From: Synechococcales cyanobacterium PMM_0002
GTDB taxonomy: Bacteria > Cyanobacteriota > Cyanobacteriia > Elainellales > Elainellaceae
Assembly: GCA_949127925.1 (NCBI GenBank)
Contig: CASBQX010000059.1
Coordinates: 1-5,839, forward strand
Direction of reading: 5' to 3'
Length of the DNA: 5,839 nucleotides
This document shows, in pieces, positions 1 to 5,063 of this stretch. Below the pieces are notes generated by a model. The model had not been told where the DNA came from, did not search any database, and saw only the letters and a list, made by a program, of their open reading frames with translations. Both the position numbers and the translations under genes were made by a program. The first letter of the stretch is position 1. Every line of letters begins with the position of its first letter.

Positions 1-87
1 GAAGCTAGAACAATGCAGCAGAACCGCATAGATTCAATTGTCAAGGTTCAGCATGTCTTTCGACAGCAAGGTTTTTTAAGTGGTTGA
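1..87 (+). CDS. possible C-terminal tail of an upstream gene (partial)
   Basis: Frame 1 is open from the window edge for 28 codons and ends at TGA 85-87. The other two forward frames are closed by stops near the edge. The tail is polar (Gln, Arg and Val rich) and ends in Gly-Phe-Leu-Ser-Gly. I do not recognise it. A 28-codon open stretch can arise by chance, so this is only a candidate for the end of a gene that begins outside the window. No terminator hairpin follows it before the small gene at 130. Confidence 0.2.
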   Translation, partial: EARTMQQNRIDSIVKVQHVFRQQGFLSG

Positions 88-129
88 TTACCTTATCCAC
101 TAGAATGAGTGTAGCATTTATCTATACAA

Positions 130-267
130 ATGAACGAAAAACAACTAAGCGTTAGACTTCCAGAACACGAAATGGAACTACTTGAGCGCTATGCCGAAAA
201 GGCGAAACGAACTAAAACTGACGTGATTCGAGAGTTCATCCGCACGCTAGAAGGAAAGCCGCCCTAG
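130..267 (+). CDS. small ribbon-helix-helix (CopG/Arc-type) DNA-binding protein
   Basis: A 45-residue protein starts at ATG 130 and stops at TAG 265-267. The N-terminus (residues 4-10, K-Q-L-S-V-R-L) has the alternating pattern of the RHH beta strand. Two predicted helices follow, about 12-25 (rich in Glu, Leu and Lys) and 29-41 (T-D-V-I-R-E-F-I-R), matching the CopG/Arc fold, whose dimers put the paired strands into the DNA major groove. The length is near the minimum for the fold. No toxin gene follows, so an antitoxin role is not supported. No clear Shine-Dalgarno sequence is seen; TAGAAT at 101-106 could be a -10 element. The stop codon sits inside a small hairpin and overlaps the stop of the opposite-strand channel remnant. 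Comparable small RHH genes occur, as I recall, beside IS200/IS605-type elements in cyanobacteria; that link is inference. Confidence 0.75.
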   Translation: MNEKQLSVRLPEHEMELLERYAEKAKRTKTDVIREFIRTLEGKPP

Positions 268-289
268 AAGGGCAGGGTTTTAGACCCAG
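261..289. repeat. two adjacent small hairpins, possible mobile-element end
   Basis: Stem 1 is GCCCT (261-265) with AGGGC (269-273), loop AGA. Stem 2 is GGGT (275-278) with ACCC (284-287), loop TTTAG. They lie directly at the stop codon of the RHH gene and at the point where homology of the opposite-strand gene to ClC channels ends (about 291-296). Subterminal hairpins of this kind are known at the ends of IS200/IS605-type elements, and the string resembles right ends I recall from cyanobacterial genomes. They could also be a weak transcription terminator. No transposase gene is present. Confidence 0.4.
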
Positions 290-560
290 TTTTCTGATAA
301 AAAATAGAAACGAAGCTGGCTAACACGCCTAGCCCCACATACAGCGGCAGTTCTAGCAAACTTCGAACTTCATAGGCCGGTAAGGCAAAGGCGGGTTCTG
401 CCCCCAGGCCAATCTGGGCAATCCACGCTGCTACTAGCAAAACGATTGTATCGGGCGTAGGTTGAATTCGATTCAGCAGCGCACCAACGCGAACTGGGGA
501 CTGGCCTGACGCGGTTTGTTCAGGCGGAATCCGCCCCTCAACATCAGGAGTTAGAGTCAT
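264..560 (-). pseudogene. remnant of ClC-type chloride channel/antiporter gene, internally deleted and truncated
   Basis: The 98-codon frame reads as two separate pieces of a cyanobacterial ClC protein. Residues 1-44 match the usual N-terminus leading into helix A, with the typical L-L-N-R-(I/F)-Q-P-(T/S)-P segment at 28-36. Residues 46-89 match the interior segment spanning helices I and J (I-A-Q-I-G-L-G, then P-A-Y-E-V-R-S and E-L-P-L-Y). The intervening pore core is absent: no GSGIP chloride-binding motif and no GxEGP gating-glutamate motif. The C-terminal half of the channel and any CBS domains are also missing. The last nine residues (K-T-G-S-K and so on) read through the hairpins at 261-289 and are not channel sequence. 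The junction falls around 423-446, where both parental segments would carry a Val/Leu/Ala-rich stretch. An intact family member has over 400 residues, so this cannot form a working channel. The family assignment is from memory of the family, not a search. Confidence 0.7.
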
Positions 561-579
561 CGTACGGGGAGGCAGGGGG

Positions 580-599
580 TAGAAGTGCTACTACTTCTA
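580..599. repeat. 7-bp perfect inverted repeat upstream of the ClC remnant
   Basis: TAGAAGT (580-586) and ACTTCTA (593-599) are perfect inverted copies around a 6-nt loop. The site lies 20 bp before the ATG of the channel remnant on the minus strand, so it could once have been an operator or leader hairpin of that gene. On the plus strand it is followed by TTTT, but the stem is AT-rich and no plus-strand gene ends here. Confidence 0.35.
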
Positions 600-665
600 T
601 TTTGGGGGATGTGGTCTCAGACGTGTGGCCTAGAAACCACTTGCATGAGAAATCTCTTGACTGTT

Positions 666-680
666 CTACTGGTTCAGTAG
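666..680. repeat. 6-bp perfect inverted repeat in the intergenic region before the GST gene
   Basis: CTACTG (666-671) and CAGTAG (675-680) flank GTT. No T-run follows on either strand, so it does not look like a terminator. It precedes a HIP1 octamer at 687-694. The function is unknown and a chance origin is possible. Confidence 0.25.
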
Positions 681-708
681 TGGTGAGCGATCGCCCCTGA
701 CTCAGCAC

Positions 709-737
709 TTGCGATCAACGAGGATCTAGGATGTAAT
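709..737 (+). promoter_or_regulatory. candidate sigma-70-type promoter of the GST gene
   Basis: TTGCGA (709-714, four of six consensus bases) and TGTAAT (732-737, five of six) are separated by 17 bp. Transcription would start near 744, giving a leader of about 40 nt to the ATG at 784 or 70 nt to the ATG at 814. This is consensus matching only. Confidence 0.35.
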
Positions 738-813
738 TTGAGGGTGGATTGCTGGATTCAGATCTAGATTCCCTTCAAACCGCATGACTACCTTACTGAG
801 TGTGGCTAACCAA

Positions 814-1416
814 ATGATCGACCTGTACACCTTTACTACCCCAAACGGGCGCAAAGCGTCCATCATGCTCGAAGAGGTTGGGTTATCCTACTCTGTGCAT
901 GTGATCGACATTCGCAAAGACGACCAATTTACGCCAGATTTTTTGGCGATCAACCCCAACAGTAAAATTCCTGCCATTGTGGATCAAGAGGCGGGGATCA
1001 CGGTGTTTGAGTCGGGAGCCATCTTAATTTACTTAGCCGAAAAGGTGGGTCAACTGCTGCCGAGCGATACCAAGGCTCGGTTTAATGTGCTGCAATGGCT
1101 GATGTTTCAGATGGGCAGTGTGGGTCCGATGTTTGGGCAACTCAACCATTTTCGGCAATACGCGCCTGAGCAAATTCCCTATGCGATCGCCCGTTACGAA
1201 AAAGAAACCCTTCGCCTTTACAGCGTGCTAGATCGGCAATTGAGTGACCAGGAATTTGTCTGCGGCGACTATTCTATTGCCGATATTGCGATCTTCCCGT
1301 GGGCAGCCATTTATGAATTTCAAGGACTCACCCTCGATGCCCATCCCCATCTCAAGCGCTGGGTCGAGACGGTGCAGGCGCGTCCCGCCGTTCAGCGCGG
1401 TATGCAGGTGCCCTAG
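814..1416 (+). CDS. glutathione S-transferase, YfcG/Nu-like
   Basis: A 200-residue cytosolic glutathione transferase. The N-terminal thioredoxin-like domain (about 1-80) carries the T-P-N-G-R-K segment at 9-14, which in YfcG/Nu-class enzymes supplies the active-site Thr and Asn, the cis-proline segment S-K-I-P (50-53) and the glutathione-binding F-E-S-G-A (65-69). The all-helical C-terminal domain contains the Y-S-I-A-D-I-A N-capping box typical of GST folding. YfcG-type members show disulfide reductase activity with glutathione; the substrate here is unknown. I chose ATG 814 because family members begin M-I-D-L-Y. An in-frame ATG at 784 would add ten residues without family counterparts, and neither start has a good Shine-Dalgarno sequence. 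It stands alone: a candidate promoter lies upstream and the next gene is 133 bp away. Confidence 0.9.
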   Translation: MIDLYTFTTPNGRKASIMLEEVGLSYSVHVIDIRKDDQFTPDFLAINPNSKIPAIVDQEAGITVFESGAILIYLAEKVGQLLPSDTKARFNVLQWLMFQMGSVGPMFGQLNHFRQYAPEQIPYAIARYEKETLRLYSVLDRQLSDQEFVCGDYSIADIAIFPWAAIYEFQGLTLDAHPHLKRWVETVQARPAVQRGMQVP

Positions 1417-1463
1417 CGCTGAGCCAGCCTGTTCGATGTTCTAGCGGCGGCAGTAGATTTGCC

Positions 1464-1523
1464 CCACCGCCTTTTGACCCACCGCCTTTTGAACCACCGC
1501 CTGTTAAACCACTGCCTTTTCCC
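1464..1523. repeat. four-copy 15-bp tandem repeat
   Basis: Units lie at 1464-1478, 1479-1493, 1494-1508 and 1509-1523 with no gaps. The consensus is CCACCGCCTTTTGAA. Units 1 and 2 differ only at the last base; units 3 and 4 carry two to four changes. One forward frame reads as proline-rich pentapeptides (P-P-P-F-D, P-P-P-F-E, P-P-P-V-K, P-L-P-F-P), but that frame has no start and runs out of frame into the next gene. It lies in the 133-bp gap between the GST gene and the membrane-protein gene and looks like a minisatellite produced by replication slippage. Confidence 0.9.
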
Positions 1524-1549
1524 TTCCTCGCTCCTAATTTCCCATTTTT

Positions 1550-2194
1550 ATGGCCAAACGCATTTCCTTCTGGCTCCTCTGGCTTGGATTGATCGCCTAT
1601 GCGTTCCTCTTTGCCCCACCCGATCGCCCTGACACCCTATCACTCATCCAAAATCTTTCTACCGGAAATTGGGATGGCATCAATCCATTGGTGATTGCAC
1701 TGTTCAACATCATGGGCATTTTACCGATAGTCTATGCCTGTTTTCTATTGATTGATGGGCGGGGACAAACCGTTCGCGCCTTTCCGTTTGTGATTGGCTC
1801 CTTTGCCGTCGGGGCCTTTGCGCTGCTGCCCTATCTGGCACTGCGACAGCCCAATTCCAGCTTTCAATGTGAAGCCACAGGGTTGATTCGCCTAGTCGAT
1901 TCTCGCTGGACTGGACGCGCGATCGCGCTTGCTGCTTTAGGGTTGCTCACCTACGGCATTACCCAAGGCAACTGGGCAGATTTTGTGCAGCAGTGGCAAA
2001 CCAGCCGCTTTATTCACGTCATGAGCCTCGATTTTTGCTTACTCTGCTTACTGATCCCAGCCCTGTTGGGCGATGACATGGAACGGCGAGGTTTAAAGGA
2101 CAACGGCCTATTTTGGGCGATCGCCCTCACCCCTCTTCTGGGAACGCTGGCGTATCTTTCCACCCGGACAGCCCTGCAACGTGAGAATCCTTAA
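1550..2194 (+). CDS. conserved six-helix membrane protein of unknown function
   Basis: A 214-residue protein with six hydrophobic segments, about 7-22, 46-68, 78-98, 121-138, 154-174 and 186-204. Conserved-looking features are the F-N-I-M-G-I-L-P segment (52-59) in helix 2, the G-A-F-A-L-L-P-Y segment (88-95) in helix 3, and an acidic-basic G-D-D-M-E-R-R-G loop (174-181) after helix 5. The short positively charged N-terminus (K3, R4) favours a cytoplasmic start. Similar proteins are, as I recall, found across cyanobacteria and as plastid-targeted proteins in plants, which would fit a thylakoid or plasma-membrane role, but I cannot assign a function or family number. The ATG at 1550 follows a pyrimidine-rich stretch with no Shine-Dalgarno sequence. 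No catalytic or metal-binding motif stands out. Confidence 0.8.
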   Translation: MAKRISFWLLWLGLIAYAFLFAPPDRPDTLSLIQNLSTGNWDGINPLVIALFNIMGILPIVYACFLLIDGRGQTVRAFPFVIGSFAVGAFALLPYLALRQPNSSFQCEATGLIRLVDSRWTGRAIALAALGLLTYGITQGNWADFVQQWQTSRFIHVMSLDFCLLCLLIPALLGDDMERRGLKDNGLFWAIALTPLLGTLAYLSTRTALQRENP

Positions 2195-2488
2195 GCTGGC
2201 TCAACCACCTTTATCTGGCGCTGTGCCAAGTAAAGATTATCTGAAGGTCGATTGCTAGCGGATGACTGCACGCGAATCTCCGCCTATCCTAGTAGCTATC
2301 AGCAGTAATTAATCGCAGAGGTAAGTAGATTACTTATTTATCTCGCGATATTTAGTTTTTTACTGTGTCAAGGAGATGACAACGTACGGTTTTTAGAACA
2401 AAAGCGTGCGATGTTTTGAGGATTGTCTAGATCCTAATCTCAGTTCTGTACTTGTTAGTTGTCCTTAACGTAAGTAAAACCTGAAGTT
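2195..2488. other. 294-bp intergenic region upstream of the STAS gene
   Basis: No open frame of note. It holds a perfect inverted repeat TAAGTA (2322-2327) / TACTTA (2331-2336) and a second one TGTCA (2366-2370) / TGACA (2377-2381) around 6 bp. Either could be a regulator site or chance. No convincing terminator for the membrane-protein gene is seen. The only promoter candidate is listed separately. Confidence 0.5.
2423..2452 (+). promoter_or_regulatory. weak candidate promoter of the STAS gene
   Basis: TTGTCT (2423-2428) and TGTACT (2447-2452) match the sigma-70 consensus at four of six positions each, with an 18-bp spacer. The leader to the ATG at 2489 would be about 30 nt. The evidence is weak. 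Confidence 0.2.
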
Positions 2489-2818
2489 ATGAATCCAGTC
2501 AAAGTTGTTCGACCCGTTGGTATTATAGACGGCACTCAAGTTGATCAGTTACATCAACAAATCGATGCTGCTGTTGATACGGGTGCTTCCATCATCTTGA
2601 TGGATTTACAAGATGTGAGCTTTATGGATAGTTCTGGTCTAGGCGCATTGGTGGTCGCCTTGAAAAAAGTGCGAGCAAGTGGCAAAAGATTGTGTATTTG
2701 CTCACTTAATCAGCAGCTCCAGATTTTGTTTGAAGTGGCTAGCATGGATCTGATCTTCGAAATTTATAAAGATCAGGACGAATTTCAAGAAACGTTACTA
2801 GCAATTGCGGCGTCCTAA
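2489..2818 (+). CDS. STAS-domain anti-sigma-factor antagonist (SpoIIAA/RsbV-like)
   Basis: A 109-residue single-domain STAS protein, the usual family length. The signature is F-M-D-S-S-G-L-G-A-L (45-54). By alignment with SpoIIAA, Ser48, directly after Asp47, is the residue phosphorylated by the partner kinase. A beta strand (35-40) precedes it and the helix 50-63 carries the binding face. In the partner-switch model the unphosphorylated form binds and sequesters an HATPase anti-sigma factor; phosphorylation releases it. Both partner types are encoded nearby: a PP2C phosphatase converges on this gene and an RsbW-like kinase lies at 4549. Pairing among the three is inferred from position, since cyanobacteria usually carry several paralogous sets. 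It starts at ATG 2489 with no strong Shine-Dalgarno sequence and is followed by a strong terminator, so it is probably monocistronic. Confidence 0.93.
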   Translation: MNPVKVVRPVGIIDGTQVDQLHQQIDAAVDTGASIILMDLQDVSFMDSSGLGALVVALKKVRASGKRLCICSLNQQLQILFEVASMDLIFEIYKDQDEFQETLLAIAAS

Positions 2819-2855
2819 CCTCTCAACCGTTCAGTGGCTGTAGTAGCCGTGCCAG

Positions 2856-2894
2856 AACCCACTTTGCTTTCTCATGGCAGCAGAGTGGGTTTTT
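2856..2894 (+). terminator. Rho-independent terminator of the STAS gene
   Basis: AACCCACT (2856-2863) pairs with AGTGGGTT (2884-2891). A T-G wobble follows, then TGCT (2865-2868) pairs with AGCA (2879-2882) around a 10-nt loop. A run of five T (2890-2894) overlaps and follows the stem. There is no T-run on the minus strand, so it serves the plus-strand STAS gene, whose stop is 38 bp upstream. Confidence 0.88.
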
Positions 2895-2916
2895 GTGCAG
2901 CTCAGCTGAAGCAGCT

Positions 2917-2942
2917 AGACGTTAATGCCGCCAGACGTTAAT
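2917..2942. repeat. 10-bp direct repeat downstream of the phosphatase gene
   Basis: AGACGTTAAT occurs at 2917-2926 and again at 2933-2942, separated by 6 bp, just beyond the stop codon of the minus-strand phosphatase gene. It probably reflects a small local duplication. No regulatory role is evident. Confidence 0.5.
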
Positions 2943-2949
2943 CACGAAA

Positions 2950-4104
2950 TTAATTAAATACAATTTTGAGAATTGAGAGGTCATCGATAAAGTTGCTGCT
3001 GCTGCTTTGGCTTTGCACTGTTTCTAAGATTTGATCGAGACCCATAGAATGGGCATTGTGTACCAGCAGATTTAGAAAGGCACCGAGTCCCCAAGCACTT
3101 TGGTTAAAGGTGTTGGGCAGGTCATAAATACCGTCACTGTAGATGTATAGAGCGCTGCCTATCGGAATATCACAGCGATCGCTCACAAAACTAGCGTCCG
3201 GGATCATCCCAATTGGAATGCCGGGTGTGCCTAATTTGTTAAATGCGTCGTCTGCTGGGATGCCATTGGGCCGTGAGGGCAAAATCAAAATGGCTGGAGG
3301 ATGTCCGGCACTGGCATAGGTAAGTTGTCGTTTGACCCGGTTGTAGACGCCATACCAAATCGTAAAGTATTTGTCATGCTGGCTATCCATCTGAAACGTT
3401 TCGTTTAACCCGCGCAACACATCATGAGGCTGATAAAAATTGACGGTTGGCAAAGATTGCGATCGCAGCAAGTTTAGCACCGTAATTGATGGCAACGCTG
3501 CGCCTAGGCCATGACCCGATACATCCAATAAGTAAACGGCTAGATAGTCGGGATCAAGCCAGAAATAGTCAAAACAATCGCCACCTAGCTGACTAGACGG
3601 AATAAAGCGACTATCGATGCTAACGTCTCCTGTCAGCGGGTCTGGAAGCAGCGATCGCACATAGGAAACCGCTTCTGCTAGTTCGTTTTCTAACAGCTGC
3701 TTTTGCATCTGTAAATCTTGGCTTAACAAATGCAGTCGTAATCCAGCACGCACCCGTGCCTGCAATTCATTAATTTCGATTGGCTTTGCTAAAAAGTCAT
3801 CGGCTCCCGTATCGAGTCCTTGAATCCGGTCTTCGATCGCAACCCGTGACGTTAGCAAGATAAAAAAAGTTGTAGAAAGATTTGGATCTGCCTTAACTTG
3901 ACGACAGACCTCTAAGCCATCGTATCCCGGCATCATCCAGTCACAAACAATCAGTGCTGGTTTCAGCTGTTGTGCGAGGGCTAGTCCCGTTTTCCCATCT
4001 GAGGCGATCGCAACATTATAGCCTTGGGCTTCTAATGCCCGCATCAAAACTATTTGAATGGTGGTGTCATCATCAATAATTACAATTTGAGGAATTTGCG
4101 GCAT
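2950..4104 (-). CDS. response regulator receiver-PP2C (SpoIIE/RsbU-type) serine phosphatase
   Basis: A 384-residue cytoplasmic two-domain protein. The N-terminal receiver (about 4-122) has the acidic pocket D-D-D (11-13), phospho-acceptor Asp55 in C-D-W-M-M-P, Thr85 and Lys107 in A-K-P, a complete active set. A helical, probably coiled-coil linker (about 124-150) leads to a PP2C phosphatase domain with metal-binding G-G-D (Asp176), D-V-S-G-H-G (Asp194), S-A-G-H-P-P (265-270), Y-S-D-G (Asp324) and D-D-L-S near the end. In the family such enzymes dephosphorylate STAS antagonists, and receiver phosphorylation switches activity. The STAS gene converging on its 3' end is the obvious candidate substrate. 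I chose ATG 4104; an in-frame TTG four codons upstream is possible but unneeded. It is transcribed divergently from the kinase gene. No sensor histidine kinase lies in the window. Confidence 0.95.
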   Translation of the reverse strand: MPQIPQIVIIDDDTTIQIVLMRALEAQGYNVAIASDGKTGLALAQQLKPALIVCDWMMPGYDGLEVCRQVKADPNLSTTFFILLTSRVAIEDRIQGLDTGADDFLAKPIEINELQARVRAGLRLHLLSQDLQMQKQLLENELAEAVSYVRSLLPDPLTGDVSIDSRFIPSSQLGGDCFDYFWLDPDYLAVYLLDVSGHGLGAALPSITVLNLLRSQSLPTVNFYQPHDVLRGLNETFQMDSQHDKYFTIWYGVYNRVKRQLTYASAGHPPAILILPSRPNGIPADDAFNKLGTPGIPIGMIPDASFVSDRCDIPIGSALYIYSDGIYDLPNTFNQSAWGLGAFLNLLVHNAHSMGLDQILETVQSQSSSSNFIDDLSILKIVFN

Positions 4105-4291
4105 TAGGAAACTCAAGCTAGGCCATTGCTGAATAACGAAGTTATAGAATAAAAACAGGGTCTGATATTGCTCTACTTACTGTATCAATCCATCCGGTTA
4201 TCTACGCATTAATTCTGAATCTTTTATAAAAAGGTGCTTATACCGTTGATTGATTAGCTCTCTTATGTTTTATTTGATCTACATTTCCTCA

Positions 4292-4361
4292 GTATCCTTC
4301 TATCGGTATCCTTCTATCGGTATCCTTCTATCGGTGCCCTTCTATCGGTGCCCTTCTATCA
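4292..4361. repeat. five-copy 14-bp tandem repeat in the divergent promoter region
   Basis: Units lie at 4292-4305, 4306-4319, 4320-4333, 4334-4347 and 4348-4361 without gaps. Units 1-3 are identical (GTATCCTTCTATCG). Units 4 and 5 both read GTGCCC at the start, and unit 5 ends in A. Each intact unit contains TATC twice, spaced alternately 6 and 8 bp apart. The period is not a multiple of three, which argues against a coding role. It has no spacers, so it is not a CRISPR array. It may be a slippage-prone minisatellite or a row of regulator sites. Confidence 0.93.
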
Positions 4362-4365
4362 GAAA

Positions 4366-4392
4366 TTGCAGCTCATGGGCACCCTATATAAA
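4366..4392 (+). promoter_or_regulatory. weak candidate promoter of the anti-sigma kinase gene
   Basis: TTGCAG (4366-4371) and TATAAA (4387-4392) resemble -35 and -10 elements, though the 15-bp spacer is short. The pair begins 5 bp after the end of the tandem array, so the array would occupy the position of upstream activator sites. The leader to ATG 4549 would be about 150 nt. Confidence 0.22.
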
Positions 4393-4484
4393 ACATCCTC
4401 TGAATTCAGCAGACGCAGAGGTAGTGCAATGCTGAGATCTTCTTCATCGTAGACCCAGCAGCCCAAGCCCAGTTTGCCCTAAGC

Positions 4485-4504
4485 GCCATGGTAATTGCCA
4501 TAGC
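4485..4504. promoter_or_regulatory. 20-bp near-palindrome upstream of the anti-sigma kinase gene
   Basis: The core ATGGTAATTGCCAT (4488-4501) is self-complementary except for one central T-G pair, and the symmetry extends to GC at each outer end with one mismatch. It lies 44 bp before ATG 4549, a position suited to an operator or a leader hairpin. No regulator is identified. Confidence 0.35.
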
Positions 4505-4548
4505 TTATCCATATATACCTAACCAATCAACGTCGCCAGCAAGGTTTG

Positions 4549-5013
4549 ATGATTTTTAGTCACAAGGTATCTTCGGTGAAATTTCTTCAGAGTGAGTTGA
4601 TTGACGTCACTACCAATCTTGATGACCTCAATCGCGTTTTACTTTGGTTTGATGGGTTTGACCATACTCTTGTCCCTTCGCTGGAATGGTTTCAGTCTAA
4701 ACTGGCGCTAGCTGAGGGGTTTACAAATGCTGTGCGCCATGCCCATCGTGGCCTATTGCCCGACACTCCGATCGAGATTCAGCTGAATATTCTGCCCGAT
4801 TGTTTGGAAATTCGGATTTGGGATCGAGGGTCTAGTTTTAACTTAGAAGAAATGATTAGATGTTTACCCAATGAAGTCGATCGAGAAGCCGGTGGTGGTC
4901 GAGGTTTAAAGCTAATGCAGAAAATGGCAGATGGTTTAAGCTATACCCGAACCGCAGATCAGCGCAATTGTCTCCTATTCGTCAAGCGCTATATTCGCAG
5001 AGACATGGATTAA
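4549..5013 (+). CDS. RsbW/SpoIIAB-like HATPase serine-protein kinase (anti-sigma factor)
   Basis: A 154-residue GHKL-type ATPase of the HATPase_c_2 class. The N box is E-G-F-T-N-A-V-R-H-A (56-65), with Glu56 as the likely catalytic base and Asn60 as the magnesium ligand. The G1 box is W-D-R-G-S-S-F (91-97) and the G2 box is A-G-G-G-R-G-L (114-120). In the family, these kinases bind a sigma factor or other target and phosphorylate the STAS antagonist on serine. The STAS protein at 2489 and the phosphatase at 2950-4104 supply the other two parts, though direct pairing is inferred. ATG 4549 is preceded by AAGG (4541-4544) at 4 nt spacing; a TTG directly before the ATG is less likely. cutA follows after 50 bp on the same strand and could be co-transcribed, as no terminator is seen between them. 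The target is unknown. Confidence 0.93.
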   Translation: MIFSHKVSSVKFLQSELIDVTTNLDDLNRVLLWFDGFDHTLVPSLEWFQSKLALAEGFTNAVRHAHRGLLPDTPIEIQLNILPDCLEIRIWDRGSSFNLEEMIRCLPNEVDREAGGGRGLKLMQKMADGLSYTRTADQRNCLLFVKRYIRRDMD

Positions 5014-5063
5014 GTTAAAAAGACAAAATCAAAATTGGTCTAGGGACGAGGCGCGCTCCAGCC

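Larger units (their letters stand above)
4105..4548. other. 444-bp divergent intergenic region between phosphatase and anti-sigma kinase genes
   Basis: It should contain both divergent promoters. From left to right it shows a short inverted repeat ATAAC (4133-4137) / GTTAT (4141-4145), an AT-rich palindrome TTTTATAAAA (4222-4231) that offers a -10-like element on either strand, the 14-bp tandem array (4292-4361), a promoter-like pair just beyond it (4366-4392), and a 20-bp near-palindrome (4485-4504). A 61-codon open frame crossing the array has a TTG start and only partly repeats, and is not considered a gene. Confidence 0.7.

Noticed and set aside
130..560. Toxin-antitoxin pair formed by the RHH gene and the opposite-strand frame
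   Set aside because: The genes are convergent, not an operon, and the second frame reads as a channel remnant, not a toxin.
784..813. ATG 784 as the start of the GST gene
   Set aside because: The ten added residues do not fit family N-termini, which begin M-I-D-L-Y. It remains possible because neither site has a clear ribosome-binding sequence.
1244..1444. 66-codon plus-strand open frame inside the GST gene
   Set aside because: It overlaps the well-supported GST frame, shows no family features, and is a shadow frame.
4105..4116. Upstream TTG start for the receiver-PP2C gene
   Set aside because: The ATG at 4104 gives a normal receiver N-terminus; the four extra residues have no support.
4292..4361. 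CRISPR array
   Set aside because: Units are contiguous with no spacers and are far shorter than CRISPR repeats. No cas genes are nearby.
4250..4435. 61-codon open frame across the 14-bp tandem array
   Set aside because: It has a TTG start, is composed largely of the repeat, and the 14-bp period is not in phase with codons. No ribosome site is seen.
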